Shown in pieces: positions 40,869 to 51,632 of a stretch of DNA of 64,000 bases. How positions within the stretch are numbered: position 1 is the stretch's first letter; each line of letters starts with the position of its first letter. Under the pieces are notes generated by a model. That model saw nothing but the letters and a program-made list of their open reading frames with translations, was not told the origin of the DNA and made no database searches. Source of the DNA: Wolbachia endosymbiont of Meromenopon meropis (GTDB lineage: Bacteria > Pseudomonadota > Alphaproteobacteria > Rickettsiales > Anaplasmataceae); the NCBI GenBank assembly GCA_029784595.1, contig JAJETZ010000001.1, positions 313,645-377,644 on the forward strand, in the 5' to 3' direction. The translations under genes and the position numbers were made by a program.

Positions 40869-41615
40869 ATGAAAAAAATTAGACTTTACATTGATAATAA
40901 AACATTATCACAAGATATTAGTTTAGAGCTTACTCCAAAGCAAAGCCATTATACTTGCAATGTTATGCGACTCAAAAAAAATAATAACCTTTTCATATTT
41001 AATGGAAGGGATGGAGAATGGTTAGGAGAAATAGTTAGCATATCGCATAATAAATTAGTTAAAGTTGTAATTAAACAGTGCGTAAAACGACAGGAGGAGT
41101 GCAAAAAAAACTTATATTTATATTGCCCTATAGTAAAAAATAACGCTTTAAATAATATAATAAGGCAAGCAACTGAAATGGGGGTAACGTGCATTCAGTT
41201 TATTGTAACGGAATATACGGCAGTTAAAAGTGTTAATCTAACTAGAACAAGATTACAGGCAATTGAAGCAGCGCAACAATGTGGTAGAATAAATGTGCCA
41301 GAAATTTTACCTGCTATTAATTTTCGTGATTTACCCGACTCTCAAGATAGAAATTTTATCTTATGTAACAAAACAGAACAAAAAGAACATTTTAATAAAA
41401 TTCATAAAAACAAAAAAAACATTGCTGTTATTGTTGGTCCTGAAGGTGGTTTTTCATGCAATGAGCTTAATTTTGCTGATAAATTCTGTCAAAAATTAAA
41501 TCTAGGTAAAAGGACTTTGAGGGTAGATACTGCTGTAGTTGCTGCACTTACTTTTGCTAACATAAATACTATCTACTTATACAAAGTTTGTACTAATAAT
41601 GAAGCCTTGAATTGA
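40869..41615 (+). CDS. rsmE: 16S rRNA (uracil1498-N3)-methyltransferase
   Basis: RsmE methylates U1498 of 16S rRNA. The 248-residue SPOUT enzyme has an N-terminal PUA-like domain (HYTCNVMRLKKNNNLFIFNGRDGEW), LYCPIVKNNALNNIIRQATEMGV, and the SAM-binding knot with IVGPEGGFS and LGKRTLRVDTAVVAAL. Length and motifs are standard. It stands alone between two gene-poor stretches. Confidence 0.92.
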   Translation: MKKIRLYIDNKTLSQDISLELTPKQSHYTCNVMRLKKNNNLFIFNGRDGEWLGEIVSISHNKLVKVVIKQCVKRQEECKKNLYLYCPIVKNNALNNIIRQATEMGVTCIQFIVTEYTAVKSVNLTRTRLQAIEAAQQCGRINVPEILPAINFRDLPDSQDRNFILCNKTEQKEHFNKIHKNKKNIAVIVGPEGGFSCNELNFADKFCQKLNLGKRTLRVDTAVVAALTFANINTIYLYKVCTNNEALN

Positions 41616-44102
41616 ACTACATTCTCTCAATAATCGCATTATTGCTAGATAACTCTCTAGATTTATCTATATTGAAATCAGATTCTTTTTTTTTCTAGAC
41701 CATGAATGATTCTCGCATATGAAAAGCTGCAAAGTTTTTGTGCGATCATCAAAAATCTTTTTTTAATTAAAAAATTATTGACAGACCTCTTCATTTTTTT
41801 TTGCGCTTTAACACTTTTTGAATCTCAACTGCACTTTAAAAGTTAAGAGCCATACTGCTTTATATTTGTTGCTTAATCTTTTTGTTTTTTTTACTGAATT
41901 GCATTAGATTTTAAAATAATTTCTCTACTATTATCTCTACATTTGGTATTATACACATTAATCTCTAAGTAATAAAACCCAATTATTAATAGCATTTTTG
42001 TAGCCTATTACAATATTCTAATGCTTTATTTTATAATCGAATAATTCGATTTTCCTAAATTTAATTGCTCAACTATCTTTACAGATTATACGTTTCTAAC
42101 AATAGAATTAGCGCAATACTTATAAGCTAATAGCTATATTTTTAAATTAAATTTGAAAAATACTTTTTCATGATTACTTACAAGAAAATCTTAATTTTAA
42201 ATCTCATATAAACACGTTTATTATATTAATATGTAATTTTTTTATTTGATGTTGTCGAATTCTTCATAATTTCAATTTCTTTAGTATAAAAACAAGTAAA
42301 TATTTATACTTTTATAAGTGTAACACACATAACTTACATAAATCTTTTTTTTCTAAAATTTATCTTTAAATAAAAATTCAAATATTTATCATTTTTACAA
42401 TATTCGTTTTTTAAAATTTTATGCTGCCTTTCTTAATTATCAATAAAATATATATCATACTTCTTAAGTATAGTGTATAGTAAATTTACTAATATTTTTC
42501 TTACTTTATATAAAATATTTTTCTATATGCTTATTAGCACGCTCAACTATAACTAAAGGTAAGATCAGATTATATTTAAGTCATGCTAATATAGTTACTA
42601 ATACACAATATAGACTTATAAAAACTTATATCCTATAAATTATAGATAAAAAATTAAAATTCCAAAAATTTATATCAATTTAATCCATGGCTCAATAAAC
42701 TGAAATTTTTTTCAATACAGATTTATAAAAATAATCAAATTTTAAAGTTGAAATTATTGTTTACAATTCAATTGGTTTTTATAACTGATTAATTTGTTGT
42801 AACTAAAATTTAATGCATCTATAAATGACCAGTTTTTATCATTTGAAATATCTGTGTAAAAAGATCTATTAGGTAAAAAATTTAATTTACTAAGCAACTT
42901 TTTACTAAAAACCCAATTGAATATCTAATTACAATAGAAATTGTTATCTTATATTTTTAGTTTGAAATTCTTTTTTTTATTAAAGAACGTGTTAACAGAT
43001 GCATACATTAAAGTTTATAATTTAAATTATAAATTTAACGCTGTGTCGCATATGATATCTCTTTTGCTTTTATAAAAGCAAAATCACAATACATCACATT
43101 TTCTTAGATTTTTTAAAAAATATAAAATACATAAAAATATCATTACTTAATATTATTTGATAGATTGTTTCCCTTATTATTTCAGTAAACAAAAGTGATT
43201 TGTTTTAATTATGAAAAAATGTTACTATAATAATTTTTATACTAAATAAGATACACATGTAGGATGTATATAATCCATAATATAGTTTCTCTTTTTTTTT
43301 TAATTACACAGCCTACTAATAAATAGTAAACTACTCACACTCTGAATATACTAAATTAAAAATTAAATTTTCTTATTCTCTGCAGTAGATATATACTGCA
43401 TTTTAAAATCATCTACTGTGAAATTGTACACAATGCATTCCACATTTGTTCATTCATTATAATACTGTTAAATTAAACGTTCATCTTATTTAAGATACCT
43501 CTAAAATATTCCAATATAGAAAAATCATTCACACAATAGAATCCCATAATAATCGTTAATGATTATTATGATTTTAATACTAGTAAACTGCATTTTTAAT
43601 CCCTTTACTGATACATATTCAAATATGTATTATTTTAAAAAAGCTTATACTTGTCTTCATCTTTGTGAATCTTTATATTATAAAAGAGCAGTTTTAATAA
43701 GAACTTCTTTTAATAGAAAAATACACGGACAGATATATTATAATATATATATTATACCATATATATCACGTAGACAATAAATGAACAATAGTAGAGAAAC
43801 TATATTATTATTCAATATATTATATTTCTCATATAGAATCAATCTAAAAAGATTTAGAAAGCAATATTTCATCCAGGCAATTCATTTTTTTTAATATTTA
43901 TCATTCTTTATTAAGATCGAGATTCTAAATTTCGACTAAAATAGTCGAACAAAGAAATGAATATATCAACAAGCGCAGCTCTTTATAAGAATAAATTATT
44001 CTGTCAATTGATTAAACGGCAGTACACCACTTATTCAATACTTACTATCATAAATTAACAAATAGATACAATAAATTTTATTAAAAATAACTTTAATAAA
44101 TA
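41616..44102. other. 2.5-kb gap between rsmE and the CDF transporter
   Basis: There is no intact gene. A 73-codon open frame at 43559-43780 lacks protein-like composition and I do not accept it. The only structure I support is the hairpin at 43545-43570. Confidence 0.5.
43545..43570. repeat. 10-bp perfect inverted repeat
   Basis: CATAATAATC (43545-43554) and GATTATTATG (43561-43570) enclose a 6-base loop. It lies in a gene-free stretch; it could be a terminator remnant. Confidence 0.4.
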
Positions 44103-44996
44103 TCAATGTTTAAGTATCTTATCATCTACACACTCATCATATTCAATTTCAACTGTTGAATGTACTATTTCAAATTTATTCAGCAATATTTTTTTTATAC
44201 GATATAAGATATCAGTATATTGAACAGTTTGTTTAATTTTGGCGTGCATAGTTATTATGAAATAATTATCAGAAAGTGACCACGCATGTATATGATGTAC
44301 ATCTATTACTTCAGGTAAATCAGATCTGATCTCTCTTTTTATCTCTTCAACAGATATACTATCTGGTGTACCTTCAAGAAGAATATGACAGGAATTCTTG
44401 AGAATTTTATAACCGCTATTCAAAATTATTGCACTGATAAATACTGACAATATTGGATCTACTATTTGCCATTCAGTAAGCATGATAGCTATAGACGCAA
44501 GTATTGCAGATAAGGAACCTAAAATATCTCCTATAATATGAAACACAGCGCTTTTTATGTTTAAGTTGCTTTCACATTTATGCAATATAAAATATACTAT
44601 AATATTAGTAATCAGGCCAATTGAGGCAATTATTAACATAATCTTCCATTCAATATTAACTGGGAAAATTAATCTTTTTATTGATTCAATTATAATTACT
44701 ATTGCAATTAGAAATAAAGTTAACCCATTAACAAATGCTGCGATTATCTGTAAACGATGATACCCGTATGATCTTTGCATATCGGATTTTTTAGTTGAAA
44801 ATCTATGCGCAGCCCAGCTTAAAATTAAAGCACAAAGGTCAGCAAGCATATGTACTGCATCTGATAGTAAAGCAAGAGAATGCGAAATTATCCCACCTAT
44901 TATCTCCACGAACATAGTTATCATTACTACTATTATAGAATAGACTAAACGTCTAGACTCTGCTGCCAAGTGTTTACCGTTATGTACCACTACCAT
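44103..44996 (-). CDS. Cation diffusion facilitator (CzcD/ZitB-like) metal transporter
   Basis: This inner-membrane exporter exchanges Zn2+ or related metals for protons. The 297 residues have six helices, with the metal-site HSLALLSDAVHMLADLCALILSWAAHRFS in helix 2, the helix-5 site VFHIIGDILGSLSAI, and a cytosolic C-terminal domain with VIDVHHIHAWSLSDNYFIITMHAKI. The frame runs on to 45068, but that part overlaps tRNA-Val on the same strand; I set the start at ATG 44996, which gives the usual short N-terminus. It lies 26 bases after the tRNA and may be cotranscribed. Confidence 0.9.
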   Translation of the reverse strand: MVVVHNGKHLAAESRRLVYSIIVVMITMFVEIIGGIISHSLALLSDAVHMLADLCALILSWAAHRFSTKKSDMQRSYGYHRLQIIAAFVNGLTLFLIAIVIIIESIKRLIFPVNIEWKIMLIIASIGLITNIIVYFILHKCESNLNIKSAVFHIIGDILGSLSAILASIAIMLTEWQIVDPILSVFISAIILNSGYKILKNSCHILLEGTPDSISVEEIKREIRSDLPEVIDVHHIHAWSLSDNYFIITMHAKIKQTVQYTDILYRIKKILLNKFEIVHSTVEIEYDECVDDKILKH

Positions 44997-45022
44997 ATAA
45001 ATTCTTACGAAAGAATGAAAAA

Positions 45023-45096
45023 TGGGTAACACTGGACTTGAACCAGCGACCGCTTGCATGTCAAGCAAGTGCTCTACCCAACTGAGCTAATTACCC
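45023..45096 (-). tRNA. tRNA-Val (anticodon GAC)
   Basis: A full cloverleaf: acceptor GGGTAAT/GTTACCC with one T-G pair, D-arm GCTC/GAGC, anticodon loop TTGACAT, and T-arm CTGGTTCAAGTCCAG. CCA is not encoded. Confidence 0.95.
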
Positions 45097-45819
45097 ATTT
45101 TATAGTTTTACTATAGTAATTCAACATAACAAAAGTCAATTTACTTTTAAATAATATTATTTTTTACACAACATTCATCGCAATACGCGCACATATAAAT
45201 AAACAGTTTTGTAAGAGAAAAATTAAACTTCACTCAACTAAGTTAAAAACCACTTTTATTGTAAATATAATCTTTGATTAAAATAGTAAATTACTACTTA
45301 ATTTTAAGTTTATGCAAACTTTAAATAATAAAACTATCAAGATTAGTATCTATTATCTTAGAATTTAATTATTCACATAATCTCCACTTGTATATTTTTT
45401 AAATTAAATCTTAATTTGACTTATATAGAAAAAATATAAAACGAACTTGTATAAATTGTTTTAAAATATCAAAAAAAAATCTTTTGTTCTGTAAGACATT
45501 GTCAAAAAGCTTTTGTATCAAGATGACAAACTAAATGAAAAATTTTAGAGATGATTTAAATTAACTTAACAAAATTTAGGTTCTTAGAACAAGATTAGAA
45601 AATTATATTAAAAAATATCATCGACTGAGCTTTTTAACAATACAGAATGTATCGTTCTTTCGTACGTATAATATATCACAAAGCTTTTTAGAATTTGAAT
45701 TTAATTCAAATGAGCATTTTTTATTTTTTTAAAAACAAAAAACGCTATCAAATATTTATTGTATATAAATACAACAAAATAGCTTGCTTAAAAGTCATCA
45801 AAATTAAAGATCGAAATTG

Positions 45820-45888
45820 TCATGCATTTTTATATACTTCCTTTATTCTGCTTTCTTCATTAGGATGAGAGATCATGTAACAAAATTC
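45820..45888 (-). pseudogene. Possible remnant of an M48 metallopeptidase (BepA-like)
   Basis: A 22-codon open stretch reads YMISHPNEESRIKEVYKNA and then stops. It matches the conserved end of the M48 peptidase domain of BepA-type proteins, where THP..ESR(L/I) with a following basic helix recurs. Upstream and downstream the frame is closed, and further minus-strand pieces such as LIQKLFDNVLQNK (about 45483-45521) may derive from its TPR part. It is short, so chance similarity cannot be excluded. Confidence 0.35.
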
Positions 45889-46424
45889 TCAATTGCACAA
45901 TTTATTTAATCTAATTAGAGTTAAGAAATGACCCAATAAAAAAATGAAAATTTTATAATAAAATGATAAACCTTATGTTTATATTTTAAAAATTCTGACT
46001 CGAACTTAATATAAAATAATTAAAATTGCAATAATAGTTATTATGTAGTATAGCGCGCTCCGTACTTATAAACAATAAGATTAATTACAAAATTAATAAT
46101 ATAGTTAACTTAATCTTTACTTCAAAAAGAAATACACATAGTATTATCATACTGTTGTTTTTTATATTATTAAGTAAGTTTAATTTGCAACTCTACGTAT
46201 GTCTTCTCTTTAATTTCAGTGCAATTATAATATTGCAAGATGCGATATAGACCAACTGTAAAAAGTATTTTTTTACTTTTGAATATTCTTATTGTGATAA
46301 TTTTGCTCTATTAAAGATAAAAATCTTTAAGACACAATTTTCTTTAACAACTATTTATTTAAAATATAAAGATGTAAAAAATACAGAGATTTTATGCTAA
46401 TAAAAAAGGTACATTAAATCTAAT

Positions 46425-46444
46425 AAAGCTTTATAAAAAGCTTT
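46425..46444 (-). terminator. AT-rich hairpin after tkt
   Basis: Two copies of the self-complementary AAAGCTTT (46425-46432, 46437-46444) surround a 4-base loop, 18 bases past the tkt stop. A weak intrinsic terminator at best. Confidence 0.35.
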
Positions 46445-46462
46445 TACATTAATTAAAAAAAA

Positions 46463-48421
46463 TTATTGAATATAAACTAATTTCTCGCACACGGATTTTA
46501 CTATATTATCAGCGTTGATATTAAAATGCTCATAGAGTGTTTTATAAGGCGCCGATTCCCCAAAATTTTTCATACCAATAAATATGCCTTTTGAATCTAT
46601 ATACTTAGACCATCCCATTTCACTTCCAGCCTCTACTGCAACTTTGATGCTGTCATTATCTAATATTGACGCTTTATACTCATCACTTTGTTCATCAAAA
46701 AGCCTCCAACATGGAATAGAAACAATTCTTGTACCTATACCTTTTTTTTGCAATTTTTCTCTTGCTTGAACTGCAATTTCAACTTCCGATCCAGTCGCAA
46801 ATATAGTTACTTCTAACTTTTCTAAATATTCACATAAAATGTATGCGCCAAATTTCGATAAATTAGCAAATTGATAAGCATCAAAATGGAATTTGCGCAT
46901 GTAATTTACACTTTGTCTTGACAAGGCAAAAAGTACTGGCGAATCTTTTTTTTTTAATGCAATGCTAATACACTCTAAGGTTTCGATTGCATCAGCTGGC
47001 CTAAATACATACAAATTTGGTATAGCGCGAAGAGAGGCCAAGTGCTCTATCGGCTGATGAGTTGAACCATCTTCTCCTACTCCAATTGAGTCGTGAGTCA
47101 TTACATATATCACTCGCTGTTTCATCATGGCTGAAAGCCGTATAGCAGGACGACAATAATCTGAAAACACCAAGAAAGTACCTCCATAAGGAAGAATCCC
47201 ACCATAAAGAGCCATACCATTCATACAGGCTGCCATAGCATGTTCTCTCACTCCATAATGGATATAAGAACCTCCATAATTATTTCTATTTATCACTTCC
47301 ATATGCTTATATTTAGTGCAATTTGATCCAGTAAGATCAGCAGATCCACCAATCAATTCGGGCATAGACTCAGTTAAAAGTCCCATTACTCTTCCGAAAG
47401 AAAATCGAGTAGCTTCGTTTGGCATTGTTTCATGTATTTGCTTCTTGAGATTGGCCAAATCGCTCTCAATATTACTTGGTAGTCGCTTATCAAGTCTTCT
47501 TTGTAACTCTTTATTTGCCAAAGAGACGTAGTTCTGTTTTGCTCTCTTCACTGTTTTCATCCAGGCATTTTTCAAGTTTTCTGGAACATGAAATGGCTCA
47601 TAATTCCAATTTAATTTCTCTTTCATCTTTTTTATATCTGATTTCATAAAAGCACCACTATGAGCTGAAGACGTATTGGCGCGACTTGAAAATTTTCCTA
47701 TGATGGTTTTGCAACAAATAAGCGATGGCTTATCAGATTTATGTGCTTGTTTTATCGCAAGTGATATCGAATTAAAGTCATGGCCATAAATTTTGTTAAC
47801 ACTCCATCCATAAGATGAAAAACGTTTTTTTACGTCATCAGAACAAGAAAGGTTAGTAGAACCATCTATAGAAATATCATTATCATCAAAAAGAACTATC
47901 AACTTATTCAACTTGAGATGTCCAGCAAGTGACGCAGCTTCATGACTTATTCCCTCCATAAGACAACCGTCTCCAACCACTACATAAGTATAGTGATTAA
48001 TTCCGAACTGTTTTTTTTTAAGTATTGCTTCAGCAAGTGCCATACCGACTGAGGTTGCAAATCCCTGCCCAAGCGGGCCAGTTGTTGCTTCTATACCAGG
48101 AGTCAACCCAAATTCAGGATGACCAGGAGTTTTAGATGTAAGCTGTCTAAAATTTTTTAATTCATCTATACTAATGTAGCCCGTTAGATATAATATTGAA
48201 TACAGCAGCATTGAACCATGACCATTTGAGAGGATAAAACGATCTCTATTGAACCATTTAGAATCATCTGGATTGTGATTTAGATACTTAGCAAATAAAA
48301 CAGTTACAACGTCTGCCATACCAAGAGGCATACCTAGATGCCCAGAGTTTGCTTTTTGTACTGCGTCAATTGATAAAAAACGAACAGCATTCGCCATGGA
48401 TTCTAAAGGTAAATTGTTCAT
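46463..48421 (-). CDS. tkt: Transketolase
   Basis: This TPP enzyme moves two-carbon ketol units in the non-oxidative pentose phosphate pathway, supplying ribose-5-phosphate and erythrose-4-phosphate. The 652 residues show ANSGHLGMPLGMADV, the TPP/Mg motif GDGCLMEGISHEA, DDNDISIDG, the second-domain GVREHAMAACMNG with the catalytic Glu, and THDSIGVGEDGSTHQP. Length is normal. It is divergent from rpsD, with abutting promoters between them. Confidence 0.96.
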   Translation of the reverse strand: MNNLPLESMANAVRFLSIDAVQKANSGHLGMPLGMADVVTVLFAKYLNHNPDDSKWFNRDRFILSNGHGSMLLYSILYLTGYISIDELKNFRQLTSKTPGHPEFGLTPGIEATTGPLGQGFATSVGMALAEAILKKKQFGINHYTYVVVGDGCLMEGISHEAASLAGHLKLNKLIVLFDDNDISIDGSTNLSCSDDVKKRFSSYGWSVNKIYGHDFNSISLAIKQAHKSDKPSLICCKTIIGKFSSRANTSSAHSGAFMKSDIKKMKEKLNWNYEPFHVPENLKNAWMKTVKRAKQNYVSLANKELQRRLDKRLPSNIESDLANLKKQIHETMPNEATRFSFGRVMGLLTESMPELIGGSADLTGSNCTKYKHMEVINRNNYGGSYIHYGVREHAMAACMNGMALYGGILPYGGTFLVFSDYCRPAIRLSAMMKQRVIYVMTHDSIGVGEDGSTHQPIEHLASLRAIPNLYVFRPADAIETLECISIALKKKDSPVLFALSRQSVNYMRKFHFDAYQFANLSKFGAYILCEYLEKLEVTIFATGSEVEIAVQAREKLQKKGIGTRIVSIPCWRLFDEQSDEYKASILDNDSIKVAVEAGSEMGWSKYIDSKGIFIGMKNFGESAPYKTLYEHFNINADNIVKSVCEKLVYIQ

Positions 48422-48445
48422 ATATCAATAGAAAAACTTAAATGA

Positions 48446-48474
48446 AGTATAGAAAATAAAATTAGCAAAAACAA
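48446..48474 (-). promoter_or_regulatory. Promoter of tkt
   Basis: On the minus strand TTGTTT (48474-48469), a 17-bp spacer and TATACT (48451-48446) make a good sigma-70-type promoter, about 25 bases from the tkt start. Confidence 0.55.
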
Positions 48475-48475
48475 G

Positions 48476-48505
48476 TTGACATTTAATGCCAAAATCTTTG
48501 ATAAT
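48476..48505 (+). promoter_or_regulatory. Promoter of rpsD
   Basis: Consensus TTGACA (48476-48481), an 18-bp spacer and GATAAT (48500-48505) lie 26 bases before the rpsD ATG. The -35 box is one base away from the -35 box of the divergent tkt promoter. Confidence 0.65.
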
Positions 48506-48531
48506 CTGCCGTTGGATTGTGAGAGTTTTAT

Positions 48532-49146
48532 ATGACAACTATTATCAATAGAAAATATAGAATTAGTCGTAGACTTGGCATAAATTTATGGGGTAGAGCA
48601 AAAGATCCAGTGAATAAAAGAAAATATCCTCCAGGTCAACACGGTATTCTTGGATTCAAAAGATTATCTGATTTCGGTAAACAGTTTGCTGCACATAAAA
48701 AATTTAAATTTTATTATGCAATTTCAAGTAAGCAACTTAGACGTATATTTTTAGATGCTTATAATAAAAAGGGTTATACAGCTGATAACTTTATTGGCAT
48801 CTTAGAATCAAGATTAAGTTCTATCTTATACCACTCTGGTCTCGTACCCACGATTTATTCTGCAAAACAACTTATATCTCATGGGCATATTACAGTTAAT
48901 AATAAAGTAGTAAATATATCAAGCTATCGAGTCAAACCTGGTGATGTAGTAAAAATAAGAGAGAAAGCAGTAAAATTTTCCATAGTGACCGAATCTACAA
49001 AAAAACAAGAACGCAAAACTCCTGATTATTTAGAGACGAATAATAAAGATTATTCAGTAAAGTTTTTAAGAGTACCACAATACTCTGAAGTTCCTTACTC
49101 TACCGATATGGAGGTCAATTTGGTGGTAGAGTTCTACTCTAGATAA
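48532..49146 (+). CDS. rpsD: 30S ribosomal protein S4
   Basis: S4 nucleates 16S rRNA folding. The 204 residues read [28 protein letters not shown], then the S4 RNA-binding domain with [33 protein letters not shown]. It is the zinc-free form (no N-terminal Cys set). Length is standard. It is followed after 13 bases by tRNA-Leu, so a joint transcript is likely. Confidence 0.97.
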   Translation: MTTIINRKYRISRRLGINLWGRAKDPVNKRKYPPGQHGILGFKRLSDFGKQFAAHKKFKFYYAISSKQLRRIFLDAYNKKGYTADNFIGILESRLSSILYHSGLVPTIYSAKQLISHGHITVNNKVVNISSYRVKPGDVVKIREKAVKFSIVTESTKKQERKTPDYLETNNKDYSVKFLRVPQYSEVPYSTDMEVNLVVEFYSR

Positions 49147-49159
49147 AAAAATATAAAAA

Positions 49160-49243
49160 GCCCGTGTGGCGGAATTGGTAGACGCAGCGGACTTAAAATC
49201 CGTGGGTTTTTAAACCTTGGGAGTTCAAGTCTCCCCATGGGCA
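49160..49243 (+). tRNA. tRNA-Leu (anticodon TAA)
   Basis: An 84-base class II tRNA with acceptor GCCCGTG/CATGGGC (one G-T pair), anticodon loop CTTAAAA with TAA, a variable arm (TGGGTTTTTAAACCTTG) and T-arm GGGAGTTCAAGTCTCCC. CCA is not encoded. Confidence 0.93.
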
Positions 49244-49933
49244 CCGTGTAAGTAAATTTCATTTAATTCACTCTCTTATAAAGGGCAAGATATAAAAATA
49301 ATAAATCGCGCAAAAATATATGTGTTAAAATAACATACAGAAAAGCTCTTAGGAGAAAATCCAAGTTAAATAACTATAATGTGTGACGATGAATTATGAT
49401 ATCTCAGATTTGTCTAAAGCTAGAAAATTCTAGATTTAACGGAATAAATGTAAATACTAATAAAAATATTGTGCAACAAGAAAAATACTTTCTAAGCAAT
49501 CAGAAAACTGCTCTTCGAAGAAGTAATAAAAAAAATACTTAATAAAAACTAAACTTTTTCTAAAATCTATGATTTTGTTTTGATACAAAAGCTAAATAGA
49601 CTCACAGTCTTGTATTTAATTTTCAGATTCAACTTTTATATTTTTTTACAAAATTTTTTTATAGGACATTACTGTACCACACGTGTGTACACTCTCTACC
49701 TTAAAATTTAAAGTTAAACTTCTTGTGTCGAATTTTATTTAGGACAATAAATTTAAGATTTAATAACGTAGCAAAAAACTCATTAAGATAAATAGCGTGA
49801 ATATTTAATTAGCTAACTAGCTTTTATTCATTTTTTTTGACTTGACAAGATATCTTAGAATATCTGATCTTTTCTAAGAAACATATCTGCTCTTTTGAAT
49901 AAAAATATAGAAAATTAATCACTCTATGTGGAT
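49244..49933. other. Gap after tRNA-Leu
   Basis: 690 bases without a gene or clear structure. Confidence 0.45.
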
Positions 49934-50755
49934 TTAAATGTAAAACATTCCACCACAAATTATCTCCCATGCTTTTTTAAATTTCTTTAAATTTGCCTTT
50001 TTTTCACACTCTAAAAGTAACTCTTCAACGTTTTTATTGTAACTCTGAGTAGTGATTCTTCCTTTATGATGCATGAATCTTAAGTAAATTAAATAAGTAT
50101 TAATTACATCCATTTCACAATACTCTCGAATCTCTTGTATCTTGCCGCTATCGTATAAATCTGCAACTTGCGATCCATCAATTTCAATTTTACCAGGAAG
50201 ATTAAGTACTGCGCAAATCTCGCTCATTTTTATTCTTCCAGAAATGCCAAAATCAGAGAGTGATTCGAGTAAATCACAATGCCAATCACTACTGTATTTT
50301 TGATTGTAACTATTCCATTTATCACCAGCTTTATAAAAATACTCTGTTTGAATTCCATGAATCATAGCTCGATATTTTAGCACTGGTATATCAAAAGCCC
50401 GTCCATTAAATGAGACCAATCTTGGTTTTTTTTTTGATAAATAATTAAAAAATCCCTTAACTAACTCTTTTTCATTAGAATTTATTCTAGCGCCACCAGA
50501 TCTAATTTCTTGTAATGTAAACGTTTCATAACTATTTCTACAGTTTATATTGCAGAGTAAAAAGCTGATAACTATAACTTGATGAAAGGGGTGACGCAGA
50601 AAAGCGTTTTGTCCATTTGACATGTCAAGATGATATTTTCTTAATGCGTCTCTTTTTTCTTTTATACTAGTGTCGTTGCAAATACCTAGTAAATTTTTAC
50701 AGATATTTACATCTGGTATAGTCTCAATATCAAATACCAATAAAGAATTAAACAT
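49934..50755 (-). CDS. PolB-like 3'-5' exonuclease (DNA_pol_B_exo2)
   Basis: This RNase H-fold DEDD exonuclease is a stand-alone version of the proofreading domain of family-B polymerases. Motif I is VFDIETIPD with the Asp and Glu, motif II SFNGRAFDIPVLKYRA with the Asp, and motif III in REYCEMDVINTYLIYLR with the final acidic residues. The start at ATG 50755 overlaps the era stop by 8 bases; a GTG five codons upstream is also possible. It is found after era or other repair genes in several Rickettsiales, and its precise role is unknown. Confidence 0.85.
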   Translation of the reverse strand: MFNSLLVFDIETIPDVNICKNLLGICNDTSIKEKRDALRKYHLDMSNGQNAFLRHPFHQVIVISFLLCNINCRNSYETFTLQEIRSGGARINSNEKELVKGFFNYLSKKKPRLVSFNGRAFDIPVLKYRAMIHGIQTEYFYKAGDKWNSYNQKYSSDWHCDLLESLSDFGISGRIKMSEICAVLNLPGKIEIDGSQVADLYDSGKIQEIREYCEMDVINTYLIYLRFMHHKGRITTQSYNKNVEELLLECEKKANLKKFKKAWEIICGGMFYI

Positions 50756-51632
50756 CAAGCATGTATTCACCTAAATGTTCAATCCAATATCGCACTTTCA
50801 CAAACAAAAACAAGTGAACCTTGCACTCGAACAACTTTTCTAACTCAACACGGGCCTCTATGCCAATTTTTTTAATATTACCACCATCTTTGCCCAGTAC
50901 TATTTTCTTGTGACTATGTCTCAGTGCGAATATAATTTGCTTTATTATTAAACTCTTGTCTTCATTTTTTTGAATATGTTCAGTTATAACAGCTATAGAA
51001 TATGGCAATTCTTTATATAAATTCAAGAATAGTTTTTCCCTAGTGACTTCTGCTGATAAAAAACTCATTGAAGAGTCTGTTATTTGTTCTTCTTTATAAA
51101 ACCAAGGATTTGCTGGTGCAATTTCAGATAAATAACTGATTAGATCAGAAAGTCCATCACTTTTTAGTGCAGATATTGTAAATATTTTTTCAAATTTATA
51201 GAGTAAATTCAAATGTACATGTCCGATCTTTAATTCAGTTTTTTTTACCAAATCAATTTTATTAATAACTAAAATGCATTTATCTTTTACATGCTGCAAT
51301 CGCGCAAGTATCGTTTTGATTTTTTCTATATTTTTTAAATAATTACTTATATCAACTATTAATAAAGTGATATCATTACCTCTAATCACTGACCATGCAG
51401 ATCTAACTAGACTTTTCTCGAGTTTAGTTTTTGCCGAAAATATTCCCGGAGAATCAGTAAAGATAATTTGTGTATTACCATATATTGTAATACCCCTTAT
51501 TGGTGTTCTTGTTGTTTGCGCCTTTGGAGTAACAATCGCAATCTTCTTACCAACAACACTATTAATAAGGGTAGATTTACCAGCATTCGGCAAGCCAGCT
51601 ATAGTAACAAATAAGCATTTTTGTTTTTTCAC
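50748..51632 (-). CDS. era: GTPase Era
   Basis: Era binds 16S rRNA during 30S maturation. It shows the G1 motif GLPNAGKST, the switch GKKIAIVTPKAQTTRTPIRG, G3 TDSPGI, G4 NKIDL, and a C-terminal KH domain with VREKLFLN-like TREKLFLNLYKELPYSI and KIVLGKDGGNIKKIG. GTG 51632 puts G1 at residues 13-20, as in other Era proteins; the open frame also allows TTG 51668, twelve codons earlier. It overlaps the exonuclease gene by 8 bases. Confidence 0.93.
   Translation of the reverse strand: MKKQKCLFVTIAGLPNAGKSTLINSVVGKKIAIVTPKAQTTRTPIRGITIYGNTQIIFTDSPGIFSAKTKLEKSLVRSAWSVIRGNDITLLIVDISNYLKNIEKIKTILARLQHVKDKCILVINKIDLVKKTELKIGHVHLNLLYKFEKIFTISALKSDGLSDLISYLSEIAPANPWFYKEEQITDSSMSFLSAEVTREKLFLNLYKELPYSIAVITEHIQKNEDKSLIIKQIIFALRHSHKKIVLGKDGGNIKKIGIEARVELEKLFECKVHLFLFVKVRYWIEHLGEYMLDV

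Larger units (their letters stand above)
45097..46462. other. 1.4-kb gap between tRNA-Val and tkt
   Basis: There is no intact gene. It holds a likely peptidase M48 remnant (minus strand, 45820-45888) with further protein-like pieces downstream of it (about 45480-45530), and a terminator-like hairpin after tkt. Confidence 0.5.

Noticed and set aside
43559..43780. 73-codon plus-strand open frame
   Set aside because: Its composition is dominated by Ile, Tyr and Phe, it lacks a ribosome-binding site, and its start lies inside a hairpin.
44997..45068. N-terminal extension of the CDF transporter
   Set aside because: It lies on top of tRNA-Val on the same strand, so it cannot be part of the protein.
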